This document shows, in pieces, positions 37,410 through 46,460 of a stretch of 64,000 bases of DNA. Each line of letters opens with the position of its first letter. Positions within the stretch are counted from its first letter, which is position 1. Source of the DNA: Marinomonas fungiae (GTDB taxonomy: Bacteria; Pseudomonadota; Gammaproteobacteria; Pseudomonadales; Marinomonadaceae). The stretch lies in assembly GCF_001418205.1 (NCBI RefSeq), contig NZ_LIQF01000016.1, positions 18,925 through 82,924 of the forward strand, written 5' to 3'. The translations under genes and the position numbers were made by a program. Under the pieces are notes generated by a model. The model was not told the DNA's origin and searched no databases. It saw only the letters and a program-made list of their open reading frames with translations.

Positions 37410-37471
37410 CCTCTGCGGTTAATAATAAGTGTTCTAGAAATTTACTGACAATAAAAGTAGAGGGCGCTGTT

Positions 37472-38200
37472 ATGAGCTATTCACTCCAAAATAAAAACGC
37501 TGCGATCACTGGCGCTGCGTCTGGCATAGGATGGGCCAGTGCACAGGCAATGCTCGAGGCGGGTGCTAAGGTGGTGTTGATTGATCGTGACGCGGCGTCA
37601 CTAGAGCGAGTGTGTGCTGGTTACGTTAACGCTATTCCGCTGGTGATTGATTTGCTAGATCCAGAAGCTTGCAAAACACTCATGGTCTCGATTCTTGAAT
37701 TATTGGATGGGCCACTGGATATTTTTCATGCCAATGCCGGTCTGTATGTGGGGGGGGATTTAGTCGATGCAGACCCTGATGCGATTGATCGTATGTTGAA
37801 CTTGAACATTAATGTGGTAATGAAAAATGTACGTGATGTCATCAAACATATGGCTCCCAATAAAACTGGCGACATCATAGTGACTAGCTCCTTAGCGGCG
37901 CATTTTCCAACGCCATGGGAGCCTGTATACGCCTCATCAAAATGGGCCATAGACTGTTTTGTGCAAACTACCCGTCGACAAGTGTTCAAGCATGGATTAC
38001 GTATTGGCTCGGTGTCGCCCGGCCCAGTGATTACTGGATTGCTGGATGACTGGCCGCAAGACAAACTGGATGAGGCTAAGGCTTCTGGAAGCTTAGTGGA
38101 AGCGAAGGAAATCGCAGAGATCATTCTGTTTATGCTGACTCGTCCGCGAGGAATGACTATTCGTGATGTGGTTGTGATGCCGACCAATTTTGATCTTTAG
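37472..38200 (+). CDS. Short-chain dehydrogenase/reductase
   Basis: A 242-residue classical SDR with a Rossmann fold. The cofactor motif TGAASGIG (about 13-20) and the catalytic Ser (TSSLAA, about 134) with YASSK (about 148-152) are present. Asp after the second strand (LIDRD) favours NAD(H) over NADP(H). The substrate is unknown. ATG 37472 is chosen because AGAGGG lies 7 nt upstream; a longer frame from 37406 would start within a perfect inverted repeat. Confidence 0.88.
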   Translation: MSYSLQNKNAAITGAASGIGWASAQAMLEAGAKVVLIDRDAASLERVCAGYVNAIPLVIDLLDPEACKTLMVSILELLDGPLDIFHANAGLYVGGDLVDADPDAIDRMLNLNINVVMKNVRDVIKHMAPNKTGDIIVTSSLAAHFPTPWEPVYASSKWAIDCFVQTTRRQVFKHGLRIGSVSPGPVITGLLDDWPQDKLDEAKASGSLVEAKEIAEIILFMLTRPRGMTIRDVVVMPTNFDL

Positions 38201-38220
38201 ATCAGCGGGACTGGAAACGA

Positions 38221-38246
38221 AAAAGACCTTCAAATGAAGGTCTTTT
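38221..38246. terminator. Bidirectional terminator between SDR gene and pgi
   Basis: AAAAGACCTTC (38221-38231) pairs with GAAGGTCTTTT (38236-38246) around an AAAT loop. It lies between two convergent genes, with T-run ends on both sides. Confidence 0.88.
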
Positions 38247-38269
38247 GCATTGAGCTGTTCCAGCAAAGA

Positions 38270-39913
38270 TTACTGAGCCGTTTTAAAAGCTGCGATCAGA
38301 GCTTGGGTAGAGGCATCCAATTGGCTGTTATCCGTATCGTTGACAAGGCGATTGTAGATATCAGTACCCAACACTTTACCAAGTTCAACGCCCCATTGGT
38401 CAAAGGAGTTTATGCCCCAGATGGTGCCTTGCACAAAGGTACGATGCTCATACAGCGCGATCAATGAGCCTGTTGTGAAAGGTGTTAGCTGCTCGGTTAA
38501 CAACGTATTGCTTGGACGGTTGCCAGGAATGACTTTGTGTGGCGCAATCGCAGCCACTTGTTCTTCCGTTGCGCCTGCATCGCGCAGCTCTTGCTCAGCT
38601 TGCGCTAAGCTTTTACCAACCATAAGGGCTTGAGATTGGCTTAGACAGTTGGCAAATAGCTGTGCATGGTGGTCGGCCACTGGATTATGGGTTTTTAGTG
38701 GTGCAATAAAGTCTACTGGAACCAAGCGCGTGCCTTGGTGCAACAACTGGTGATACGCATGCTGACCATTTGTGCCTGCGCCCCCCCAAATGATTGGACC
38801 GGTATCTGTTTCAACGCCAGAGCCATCAACCAGATTAGCTTTGCCATTGCTTTCCATATCCAGCTGCTGAATATGCGCAGGCATAGCACGTAGGTAGTGG
38901 TCGTAAGGAATCAGTGCATGTGTCTGGGCGTTATGGAAGTTGCTATACCACACCCCTAGAGCCCCCATGATTACAGGTAGGTTCTGCTCAAATGGTGCGC
39001 TTTTAAAGTGCTCGTCCATGGCGTGAGCGCCATCAAGTAGCTCATAAAAGTGGTTCATACCGACTGCAACCGCAACCGGTAAGCCAATCGCGGACCAAAG
39101 CGAGTAGCGGCCGCCAACCCAATCCCACATAGGGAAGATATTTTCTTCCGCCATGCCGAATTTAACGGCTTTTTCAACATTTGAGCTAACGGCTGCAAAG
39201 TGCTTTTTGATCTCAGCTTCTGGTACACCTTCAGCGATACACCAAGCTCGTGCGGCGTTAGCGTTATAAAGTGTTTCTAGTGTGCCAAATGACTTAGACG
39301 AAACAATGAAGACCGTGCTGTCAGCCTTAAGAAGTTTAAGTTTCTCAGTGATGTCTGAGCCATCAATGTTGGCAACAAAATGGACCCTAATGTCGTCTTT
39401 TTTGTAAGGAGTTAGGGCCTCAGTGACCACTTTTGGGCCAAGGTAGGAGCCGCCAATACCGATCGATACTACGTCTGTAATCTTCTTGCCGCTGTAACCT
39501 TTCCACTCACCACTATGTAGCTGAGTAACAAAATTCTCCATCTGTGCCAGAGTATTACGTACTTCGTCTAGTACGTTGACGCCATCTACCATCAGTGCCT
39601 CTTGTGCTTTGCTGGCACGAAGCGCTACATGAAGAACAGAGCGATTCTCGGTATTGTTAATATGATCGCCTTTGAACATGCCTGTGATAGCAGACTTCAT
39701 ACCTGCTTGCTCGACTAATTGTAGCAACAGCTTCATAGTGTCGGTGTTAGCACGGTTTTTTGAGTAATCTAGCGACCATCCCGCAGCGGATGCTTTGAAA
39801 GACTCGGCACGGGTTGCATCGTTGGCAAATAATTCAGTCATTTTGACTGAGGCCATTGCTTGCTGATGTTGTGCCAGTGCTTGCCACGCGGAATGTTGCG
39901 TTGGTGAGCTCAT
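38270..39913 (-). CDS. pgi: Glucose-6-phosphate isomerase
   Basis: A 547-residue enzyme interconverting glucose-6-phosphate and fructose-6-phosphate (usual length about 549). Signatures include VSIGIGGSYLGPK (about 149), SKSFGTLETL, GGRYSLWSAIGLP (about 267) with the catalytic region, and near the C-terminus WGINSFDQWGVELGK. It is the last gene of the minus-strand pcnB-folK-panB-panC run, matching the order known in Pseudomonas. Confidence 0.97.
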   Translation of the reverse strand: MSSPTQHSAWQALAQHQQAMASVKMTELFANDATRAESFKASAAGWSLDYSKNRANTDTMKLLLQLVEQAGMKSAITGMFKGDHINNTENRSVLHVALRASKAQEALMVDGVNVLDEVRNTLAQMENFVTQLHSGEWKGYSGKKITDVVSIGIGGSYLGPKVVTEALTPYKKDDIRVHFVANIDGSDITEKLKLLKADSTVFIVSSKSFGTLETLYNANAARAWCIAEGVPEAEIKKHFAAVSSNVEKAVKFGMAEENIFPMWDWVGGRYSLWSAIGLPVAVAVGMNHFYELLDGAHAMDEHFKSAPFEQNLPVIMGALGVWYSNFHNAQTHALIPYDHYLRAMPAHIQQLDMESNGKANLVDGSGVETDTGPIIWGGAGTNGQHAYHQLLHQGTRLVPVDFIAPLKTHNPVADHHAQLFANCLSQSQALMVGKSLAQAEQELRDAGATEEQVAAIAPHKVIPGNRPSNTLLTEQLTPFTTGSLIALYEHRTFVQGTIWGINSFDQWGVELGKVLGTDIYNRLVNDTDNSQLDASTQALIAAFKTAQ

Positions 39914-39943
39914 GTCTATCTCCCTAGGTTGAGTATAAGAGTG

Positions 39944-40795
39944 TTACGGTAGATCTACGGTTAGGTTATCGATCAACCGAGCTTTGCCCAAATAGGCAGC
40001 AACCAGAATGACCAGTCGCTTCTCTTTCTCTGATGGTGTCAGTAAGTCATGTTGTGCACGTATTTCAAAATAGTCACGCTTAAATCCCACTGCTTCAAGC
40101 TTCTGTTGAGCTTGTTCGCAAATGTCTGCGTAGCTTACGTGACCTTCTAGGATCTGTTGCTTTGCCCATAGAAGGGTTTGGTAAAGAGTTGTCGCGGTGT
40201 TGCGTTCAGCCTCAGTTAGGTAACCGTTGCGTGAACTAAGTGCAAGGCCTGACTCAGCTCGAGCAATATCTACGCCAATAATTTCAACGTTGGAGCTCAG
40301 GTCGCGCACCATGTCTTCAATGACTTTCAATTGTTGATAATCTTTGTTACCAAAGATCGCACAGTCAGGCATAACGATGTTAAAAAGTTTGGTGACTACT
40401 GTTGCCACGCCAACAAAATGGCCTGGGCGAGTGGCGCCACACAAAATGTCTGACAGTCCAGTCACTTCAATCTGTGTTTGGCTGCGTTTACCATCTGGGT
40501 ACATTTCTGAAGCCGATGGTGCAAACAGGAAATCACAGCCATTGCTTTCCAGTAATGCTTGATCCTCTTTTAGTGTACGTGGGTAGCGCTCTAAGTCTTC
40601 ATTGGCTGAGAACTGCATAGGGTTCACGAAAATAGAGGAGACCACCACATCGCCTTCTTTACGTGCGCGGCGGATCAGTTCCATATGGCCTTCATGTAAG
40701 TTACCCATCGTCGGTACGAAGGCAATGCGTTTGTCTTGTAAACGTTCGCTTTTTAGGGCTGTGCGAAGTTCAGCCACTGTGTGAAATGTTTTCAT
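39944..40795 (-). CDS. panC: Pantothenate synthetase
   Basis: A 283-residue PanC, joining pantoate and beta-alanine with ATP to make pantothenate. The nucleotidyl-transferase motif [17 protein letters not shown] (about 28-44) contains the HxGH-type signature (LHEGH). SVFVNPMQF and GLALSSRN, with the KMSKS-like serines, are also present. It overlaps panB by four bases (start within the panB end), so the two are translationally coupled. Confidence 0.96.
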   Translation of the reverse strand: MKTFHTVAELRTALKSERLQDKRIAFVPTMGNLHEGHMELIRRARKEGDVVVSSIFVNPMQFSANEDLERYPRTLKEDQALLESNGCDFLFAPSASEMYPDGKRSQTQIEVTGLSDILCGATRPGHFVGVATVVTKLFNIVMPDCAIFGNKDYQQLKVIEDMVRDLSSNVEIIGVDIARAESGLALSSRNGYLTEAERNTATTLYQTLLWAKQQILEGHVSYADICEQAQQKLEAVGFKRDYFEIRAQHDLLTPSEKEKRLVILVAAYLGKARLIDNLTVDLP

Positions 40796-41619
40796 GCGTC
40801 AAATGTGTGTTCTGGTGCTGGGAATGTACCATTTTTGACTTCGTCTACATAAGCGGCGAAAGCGTCAGTGATGGTGCGACCGTTGGTCAAAAAGTTTTTT
40901 ACAAAGCGGGCTGGGCGACCAATGTTAATGCCCAGCATGTCGTGCATCACTAGGACTTGGCCATCGGTGTCCGCACCGGCGCCAATGCCGATGACCGGTA
41001 CACTAACAGCTTGCGTCAAGGATTTACCTAGTTCACTAGGAATGCATTCGTACAATAGAATATCGGCGCCAGCGGCTACCAATTCTAACGATTCTTGTAG
41101 AATTAAGTCTGCTGCTGCCTTGTCCTTTCCTTGTACTTTATAGCCACCGAGCTTATGAACGGCTTGTGGTGTTAAGCCTAAATGCGCACAAACCGGAATG
41201 CCGCGCTCAGAAAGTAAACGTACCGTATCGGCAAGCCAGCTACCGCCTTCAAGCTTAACCATATTGGCGCCAGCCTGCATCAACTTGGCGGCGTTATCGA
41301 GCGCTTGGTTTGGGGAGCTATAACTCATAAACGGCATGTCGGCGAGAATAAAGGCATGACTGTTACCACGCTTTACCGCTGCTGTGTGGTAGCACATATC
41401 GTCAATCGACACGGGCAGCGTACTGTCTTGGCCTTGTACCACCATGCCTAACGAGTCTCCTACGAGGATGGTTTCAACCCCAGCCTTATTCATCGCGTGA
41501 GTAAAGGTGGCATCGTAACAAGTTAAACAGGTGAATTTCTCCCCTGCTTGTTTCATGCGCTGTAGTTTGGATAGGGTAATAGGGCTAACAGGTTTTTTCG
41601 CTGACGTGTCTGAATACAT
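40792..41619 (-). CDS. panB: 3-methyl-2-oxobutanoate hydroxymethyltransferase
   Basis: A 275-residue PanB, adding a hydroxymethyl group from methylene-tetrahydrofolate to ketoisovalerate. Conserved motifs are [29 protein letters not shown] (about 55) and [10 protein letters not shown] (about 95). It lies 2 bp after folK and overlaps panC, giving a folate/pantothenate unit. Confidence 0.96.
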   Translation of the reverse strand: MYSDTSAKKPVSPITLSKLQRMKQAGEKFTCLTCYDATFTHAMNKAGVETILVGDSLGMVVQGQDSTLPVSIDDMCYHTAAVKRGNSHAFILADMPFMSYSSPNQALDNAAKLMQAGANMVKLEGGSWLADTVRLLSERGIPVCAHLGLTPQAVHKLGGYKVQGKDKAAADLILQESLELVAAGADILLYECIPSELGKSLTQAVSVPVIGIGAGADTDGQVLVMHDMLGINIGRPARFVKNFLTNGRTITDAFAAYVDEVKNGTFPAPEHTFDA

Positions 41620-41621
41620 GG

Positions 41622-42107
41622 TTATGCTTCTTCTATTGTTACCAAATCGCTGGTATCAAGTTGAGTGACATGCTCTGCAACGGTTTTGCCATTGTGCAGC
41701 AGCAGCTCAGGTGCTAGATCGAACAAGGGACGGATCACGAACCCGCGTTCTAGCATAAAGGGGTGGGGGACATTCAGGCGAGGCAGATCAATGGTGTCTT
41801 GATTGAATAGCAGAATGTCGAGATCCAGAGTTCTTGGTCCCCAGTGGCGTTCCCGCACACGTTGATGGTCTTGTTCGACGCTTTGTAGAAGGTCCAGTGT
41901 TGCTATGCTATCCAGCTCGGTTTCGAAGCAGGCCACAGCATTAACATAATCCGGCTGATCCTGAGGGCCAACCGGTTTGCTTGAATAGATATTTGAACAG
42001 GTGAAGTTGGCAATGTCGCCATGTTTAGAAAGCTGTTCAATCGCACTTTTCAGTTGTGCCAATGGGTTTTCTAGATTGCTGCCTAGGCCAATGTATACCT
42101 TGTTCAT
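41622..42107 (-). CDS. folK: 2-amino-4-hydroxy-6-hydroxymethyldihydropteridine diphosphokinase
   Basis: A 161-residue HPPK that pyrophosphorylates the pterin in folate synthesis. The start [13 protein letters not shown] and the signature [12 protein letters not shown] (about 92-103; Asp residues bind Mg-ATP) are diagnostic, as is [13 protein letters not shown]. It starts 8 bp after pcnB. Length is standard. Confidence 0.96.
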   Translation of the reverse strand: MNKVYIGLGSNLENPLAQLKSAIEQLSKHGDIANFTCSNIYSSKPVGPQDQPDYVNAVACFETELDSIATLDLLQSVEQDHQRVRERHWGPRTLDLDILLFNQDTIDLPRLNVPHPFMLERGFVIRPLFDLAPELLLHNGKTVAEHVTQLDTSDLVTIEEA

Positions 42108-42115
42108 GGGTCATC

Positions 42116-43549
42116 TCACTGTTCTTGTGAACGTTTGGCATTACTACTTTTGCGGCGACGTGGTCGACGGCGTTTCGCTTTTGGAGCCTCTCCACCAGCT
42201 TTACGCTCATCGGCTCTATTGATTAGGTCGCGCTGTTGGTTTTCCGGTGCTTGCTGGAAATCGTTCCACCAGTTGCCCAAGCCGCCTAGGTCGGTACCAC
42301 TTTGTTCGCGAATCAATAGGAAGTCAAATGCGGCGCGGAAACGTGGATGATGTAGTAGTGTGAAAGCACGTTTGCCGTAGCGCTTTGGTAAGCGGAATTG
42401 CAGATCCCAAATTTCACGCATTGGGGTAGAGAAGCGACGTGGGATTGCTGTGGCAGCGACTTGGTTGTCCAGTACCATGGTCGCGGCTTGATGCAGCGCA
42501 GGCAACTCAGGTAGACCTTGCTTCTCAAATTCTTCATGGCGAAGCGCAACGCTTGGCCATAATAGAATGGCGTACAGGAAGTAAGGGGCTGTACTGCGGC
42601 CACCTTGAATGCGTTCGTCTGTGTTCTGTAGGCCCTGTAGAATGAAGGCTTCAGGATCAATGTCCTTACGCTGCCAGCCACTTTTTAGTAGAGCATCCGT
42701 GTCTGGGAATAAGTATTTAAATAAGCCGTATTCGCGTAATAGCTTAAAGGTTTCTGTGCCATTACCGCTGCCGAGTAGCTTAAGTACTTCTTCAAATAAA
42801 CGAGCCGGTGGAATGTGATCTAGCAAATGCGCCATTTCTTTGATTGGTGCAGCTGTCTCGGGCTCTATGGAGAAATTTAACTTTGCCGCGAAGCGAATGG
42901 CGCGCAGCATACGCACTGGGTCTTCTTGGTAGCGCTGACGAGCATCACCAATGATACGAATCTGACGCTTTTCTATGTCAGCCAGGCCGCCGCAATAATC
43001 GTTAATCGAGAAATCTGCGATGTTGTAATAGAGCGCATTGAAAGTGAAATCTCGGCGTTCAGCGTCTTCTTCGATAGAGCCATAGACATTGTCTCGCAAG
43101 ATAATGCCATGAGATGAGCGGGCAGTGTCTTTGTCTTTAAGAGATTTGCGTTGATCGCTTTCAGCGGGGTGTTGAGCGGCTGTGTTGGCGCGGAAGGTAG
43201 ATACTTCAATGATTTCACGCCCGTAAGTAACATGCACCAGTTTAAAGCGTCGGCCAATCAAACGAGAGTTGGAGAACAGGGCATGGGCTTCTTCTGGTGT
43301 GGCGTTGGTGACCACGTCGAAGTCTTTTGGCTCAATGCCAATTAAATGGTCTCGAATACAGCCCCCGACGAGATAGGCATCGAAGCCTGCCTCATGAAGG
43401 CGATATAGAACTTTCAGCGCATTTGGGCTGATGTTCTTTCTCGAGAACGTATGTTTGTCCCTAGGAATTTCTAGGGGTAGTTGTCGAGACTCATCTGAGC
43501 CAAATAAGGAAGTCGCTTTACGAACCAAAGACCTAAAACCTGCAAGCAT
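42116..43549 (-). CDS. pcnB: Poly(A) polymerase I
   Basis: A 477-residue nucleotidyltransferase that adds 3' poly(A) tails to RNA and promotes decay. The catalytic domain reads YLVGGCIRDHLIGIEPKDFD (DxD metal ligands at the end, near residue 75), followed by RRFKLVHV and RRDFTFNALYYN. The C-terminus is strongly basic and low-complexity (AKRRRPRRRKSSNAKRS), typical of PcnB rather than CCA-adding enzyme. In Pseudomonas it follows crcZ; here it follows the sRNA-like region. No clear ribosome-binding site precedes the ATG. Confidence 0.95.
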   Translation of the reverse strand: MLAGFRSLVRKATSLFGSDESRQLPLEIPRDKHTFSRKNISPNALKVLYRLHEAGFDAYLVGGCIRDHLIGIEPKDFDVVTNATPEEAHALFSNSRLIGRRFKLVHVTYGREIIEVSTFRANTAAQHPAESDQRKSLKDKDTARSSHGIILRDNVYGSIEEDAERRDFTFNALYYNIADFSINDYCGGLADIEKRQIRIIGDARQRYQEDPVRMLRAIRFAAKLNFSIEPETAAPIKEMAHLLDHIPPARLFEEVLKLLGSGNGTETFKLLREYGLFKYLFPDTDALLKSGWQRKDIDPEAFILQGLQNTDERIQGGRSTAPYFLYAILLWPSVALRHEEFEKQGLPELPALHQAATMVLDNQVAATAIPRRFSTPMREIWDLQFRLPKRYGKRAFTLLHHPRFRAAFDFLLIREQSGTDLGGLGNWWNDFQQAPENQQRDLINRADERKAGGEAPKAKRRRPRRRKSSNAKRSQEQ

Positions 43550-43664
43550 TATTTAAAAAATTTCAACAATTGATGGGTTTGGTTATTCTACACGGCTAGG
43601 GTAGAAGTTACACGATAAAGAGAGATTGAATTAACTTGGAAGATGAGAAAGGGTAAAACAGTGG

Positions 43665-43961
43665 AGGTGCGAAAATAAAATAATCGCTTTGGATACATCG
43701 AAGATACTAGTTCCGAAAACAAAGTTCGTGCTGCTTCTGCAGTTCTACTCAAGTTTTATTTTTATTATTGCAATGTTTTCATCGCCTTTCGGCTTGTATA
43801 TCTAAAAAAATCAATTATCCAAAGCGATCTTTCCATCCGTAGCCTCAGATTTTATTTTTATTTTGAGAGGCTACAGTGTTCCTTTTGTTTTATTTTTATT
43901 TTAAGGAACGTACAAAATGATTAACTTATTTTTATTATCGTCAATCTTGTTATCGTTGTGT
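43665..43961 (-). ncRNA. Candidate CrcZ-type Hfq/Crc-sequestering small RNA
   Basis: The 540-bp gap between cbrB and pcnB holds no credible ORF, but on the minus strand it has four copies of AAUAAAAAUAA (plus-strand TTATTTTTATT at 43926-43936, 43890-43900, 43852-43862 and 43756-43766). Three sit in hairpin loops: stems 43919-43925/43940-43946 (one mismatch), 43878-43884/43903-43909 (7 bp) and 43839-43846/43867-43874 (8 bp). Single-stranded A-rich AAnAAnAA sites are what Hfq/Crc binds in Pseudomonas CrcZ, encoded at the same place. Ends are estimated: 5' about 12 nt after a sigma-54-type promoter, 3' at a U-rich run (43665-43682) after a long-range stem. Confidence 0.72.
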
Positions 43962-43970
43962 CATATATAA

Positions 43971-43986
43971 GGCATTAGTTGTGCCA
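43971..43986 (-). promoter_or_regulatory. Sigma-54 promoter of the sRNA
   Basis: On the minus strand TGGCAC (43986-43981), five bases, then ATGC (43975-43972). The -24 element is a full match and the -12 element keeps the essential GC at the correct spacing (consensus TGGCAC-N5-TTGC). It points towards the A-rich hairpins. In Pseudomonas, crcZ is transcribed from a sigma-54/CbrB promoter. Confidence 0.72.
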
Positions 43987-44040
43987 ATTTTTTCAATATA
44001 CTGAAAAATAAGGATTTTTCAAAAAAGTTGTGCACTTTTT

Positions 44041-44101
44041 TTACGATATTGTAAGGTTTTGATGGGTATTATCGTATCAGGTGTTACTTTTATTCTGTTA
44101 C
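44041..44101 (-). promoter_or_regulatory. Candidate CbrB enhancer sites
   Basis: Upstream of the sigma-54 promoter, TGTTAC occurs twice as a direct repeat (44082-44087 and 44096-44101, 8-bp spacer), and TTAC-N6-GTAA forms a dyad at 44041-44054. They lie about 80-140 bp before the predicted start site, a normal distance for sigma-54 enhancers; one copy is inside the last cbrB codons. Binding by CbrB is inferred. Confidence 0.45.
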
Positions 44102-45511
44102 TTTTCTGGGTATTCCGAGTTTTTGTCGTCGCTCCCAGAGGCTTTTTCGTGAGATGCCCAGAGACTGTGCAAGCTGTGTTTCTGTCATTTTATGTTGGTG
44201 CGTTAACACGAAATGCTTGAAGTAATCGTCTAGCGTTGTCCCTTCAATGGCAAATTGAGGTGCGCTATCGGCGGCACCAGTTTGCGTTGCTTTTGTAGCG
44301 GTTGTATAGCTGTCCTTGGTTTTCAGCTTTAGATTGCTGGCTTCTAGCTTGCCTTCTGGACTTAGAATAATGGCTCGCTCTAGGGCGTTTTCCAGCTCCC
44401 TGACATTCCCCGGCCAAGAGTGCTCGCGAATGGCTTTATCGAATGCTTTAGTGTACTGAGGAATGGGCTTGTCATGCTTTTTACAGGCCTTCTCCAGTAA
44501 GGTTTTGGCGATCAGTGATATGTCTTCACCGCGTTCGCGTAATGCTGGTACAGTTAGCTCCATGACATACAAACGGTAGTATAAGTCTTCTCGGAACATG
44601 CCTTTCTGAACCATTTGCAGTAGGTTTCGATGGGTGGCGGTGACCAGTCGAATATTTACCTGAGTGGAGGTGACGGCGCCAACACGACGAATCTCGCCTT
44701 CTTGCAGCACTCGCAATAAGCGAGCTTGAGCTTCTAGTGGGAGCTCTCCGATTTCATCTAGAAACAAAGTGCCGTTGTCGGCAGCCACAATCAGGCCATC
44801 CCGCGCGGAGACGGCACCAGTGAAGGCGCCTTTTTCATGACCAAACAGCTCTGATTCAATTAGGTTTTCTGGAATGGCGGCACAGTTCACACTAATCAAG
44901 GCGTTATTTTTTCGCTTCGAAAGGTTGTGGATGGACTTTGCTACCAACTCTTTACCTGTTCCTGATTCGCCATGAATGAGCACGGTGGCGTTGGTTTTAG
45001 CGACTTTCTGCAGTTCATCAAAGAGCACGTGCATTACGGGGCTATTCCCGATAATGCCGCTTTCTGGGGAGCCCAGAGCCGGACTGTTGGAGCTACTCGA
45101 TTGATTGGCAAAAAGACTGATGTCGCTGCTACTCGGTTCGGCAATCAGTTCAGCTGATTTAGTACTGCGCTTAGGCTTTTCTAGTGCTTCAATAACTTGA
45201 GTGAGTACTGTATCAGGGTCTGTAGGCAAGGGGATAAAGTAGCTTGCGCCTTTGGCCATGTACTCAATAGCACCGTTAAGGCTAGGGCGCTGATCAAAAA
45301 TGATAAAGGTTTGCTGGCTGATTTTGGCGAGCGATTCGTCTGATGTGACCTCTGCGTCGACCAGTAAGAGTTCAAAGTCATCCAGCTCATAGTACTTGAT
45401 GGCTTGCTCAATGGTTTGGCTGATGTTGACATGAAAGCCGTTGCGGCTTAACCAACGATCGACCTCTTTGAGTGGTGAATTGTCACCGCAGATCACCATA
45501 ACATGATACAT
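44090..45511 (-). CDS. cbrB: Sigma-54-dependent regulator, CbrB orthologue with degenerate receiver
   Basis: A 473-residue enhancer-binding protein. The receiver-like domain (1-110) keeps a possible phosphoacceptor D52 but has Asp73 where receivers have Thr/Ser, and PLP at 94-96 instead of the conserved Lys-Pro. The AAA+ domain (about 150-385) has [14 protein letters not shown] (sigma-54 contact) and [10 protein letters not shown]. The Fis-type C-terminus ends [16 protein letters not shown], matching my recollection of CbrB. Synteny (dksA-gluQ-x-pcnB) supports CbrB, but the cbrA kinase normally between gluQ and cbrB is absent. It probably activates the adjacent sRNA promoter. Confidence 0.85.
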   Translation of the reverse strand: MYHVMVICGDNSPLKEVDRWLSRNGFHVNISQTIEQAIKYYELDDFELLLVDAEVTSDESLAKISQQTFIIFDQRPSLNGAIEYMAKGASYFIPLPTDPDTVLTQVIEALEKPKRSTKSAELIAEPSSSDISLFANQSSSSNSPALGSPESGIIGNSPVMHVLFDELQKVAKTNATVLIHGESGTGKELVAKSIHNLSKRKNNALISVNCAAIPENLIESELFGHEKGAFTGAVSARDGLIVAADNGTLFLDEIGELPLEAQARLLRVLQEGEIRRVGAVTSTQVNIRLVTATHRNLLQMVQKGMFREDLYYRLYVMELTVPALRERGEDISLIAKTLLEKACKKHDKPIPQYTKAFDKAIREHSWPGNVRELENALERAIILSPEGKLEASNLKLKTKDSYTTATKATQTGAADSAPQFAIEGTTLDDYFKHFVLTHQHKMTETQLAQSLGISRKSLWERRQKLGIPRKVTE

Positions 45512-45575
45512 CTTGTCACCCCTTGTAGCTTAGTGTAACGATTATACCCAGATTGATGGTTGGCGCGAGCGTCAA

Positions 45576-46457
45576 TTAACGGATTAAATCCTGATCGTTT
45601 TCATCTAAAGATAGACTTGCTTGACGTAGCTGTTTGCGTGACCAGTGCTGGCTGGCCCATTCGAGTAAACGGGGGATGCTTAAGTCGGTTGGTATATGGC
45701 TAAACCCTAAATAATGAAGTACTCGTTTTAACACGGTTAGATCGCCATTAGGGATGGCTTTGGCGTGATTCTGCTTACTGATTTTGTCGCCGTGCTCATT
45801 AATGATTAAAGGTAAGTGACAAAGTTCAGGGGCTTGCCAATTAAGCTGCTGGTAGAGCCATAGCTGCTGTCCTGTAGTGTCTAGTAGGTCTGCGCCGCGA
45901 ACAATATGACTAATATTTTGTAAATGGTCGTCGACCACCACGGCCAGCTGATAGGAGAAATACCCATCCTTGCGTTTCAAAACAGGATGATTCAATGGCT
46001 GGCTGATATCAAAGTATTGCGGTCCTTGAATTGGATCGACAAATGCAAAAATTCCTTGATCGCATTGTGCCCGCCAAGAATGATCAGCATGAAGATCACA
46101 TTGACAGCGTTTAGGATGTAGTCCTTGGGTTGCTTTTAGGGATGCGCGGGTGCATTGGCATGGATACGCCTGATCTTGTTTGATCAGCTGCTCCAGATAA
46201 TGTTGATACAGGTCGTGCCGTTCGGACTGAATGATGACGGCTTCATCGGAAAACAGTTGGTAGCTATACAGAGTATCTAAGATGGCTTTTTGAAAGTCTA
46301 ATGAGCAGCGTGTGCCATCGACATCTTCAAGGCGAATAAGCCAAGTGCCTTGTTGTTGACGAGCGTCTAGGTAGCTGGCCACCGCACTGAGCAGGGAGCC
46401 AAAATGAAGCGGGCCGGTTGGCGAGGGGGCAAACCGGCCGCGATAAGCAGTGGGCAT
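45576..46457 (-). CDS. gluQ: Glutamyl-Q tRNA(Asp) synthetase
   Basis: A 293-residue truncated glutamyl-tRNA synthetase paralogue that glutamylates queuosine in tRNA(Asp). The HIGH-type motif is in GRFAPSPTGPLHFGSLLSAV (about 6-25), zinc ligands in CQCTRA and RCQCDLH (about 98-120), and the KMSKS-type motif appears as GDKISKQN (about 228). It lacks an anticodon-binding domain, as expected. It starts 3 bp after dksA, the conserved dksA-gluQ pair. Confidence 0.95.
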   Translation of the reverse strand: MPTAYRGRFAPSPTGPLHFGSLLSAVASYLDARQQQGTWLIRLEDVDGTRCSLDFQKAILDTLYSYQLFSDEAVIIQSERHDLYQHYLEQLIKQDQAYPCQCTRASLKATQGLHPKRCQCDLHADHSWRAQCDQGIFAFVDPIQGPQYFDISQPLNHPVLKRKDGYFSYQLAVVVDDHLQNISHIVRGADLLDTTGQQLWLYQQLNWQAPELCHLPLIINEHGDKISKQNHAKAIPNGDLTVLKRVLHYLGFSHIPTDLSIPRLLEWASQHWSRKQLRQASLSLDENDQDLIR

Positions 46458-46460
46458 GTG

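Noticed and set aside
37406..37471. N-terminal extension of the SDR gene from ATG 37406
   Set aside because: That start lies in a perfect inverted repeat, has no ribosome-binding site and adds 22 residues before a normal SDR N-terminus at 37472.
37726..38187. 153-codon open frame antisense to the SDR gene
   Set aside because: It is fully inside an intact SDR with catalytic residues; the translation has no domain features.
43756..43936. Regularly recurring TTATTTTTATT, considered as a CRISPR or simple tandem repeat
   Set aside because: Units are only 11 nt, with irregular gaps (about 27, 27 and 85 nt). The flanks form stems instead of unique spacers, so an RNA with binding loops fits better.
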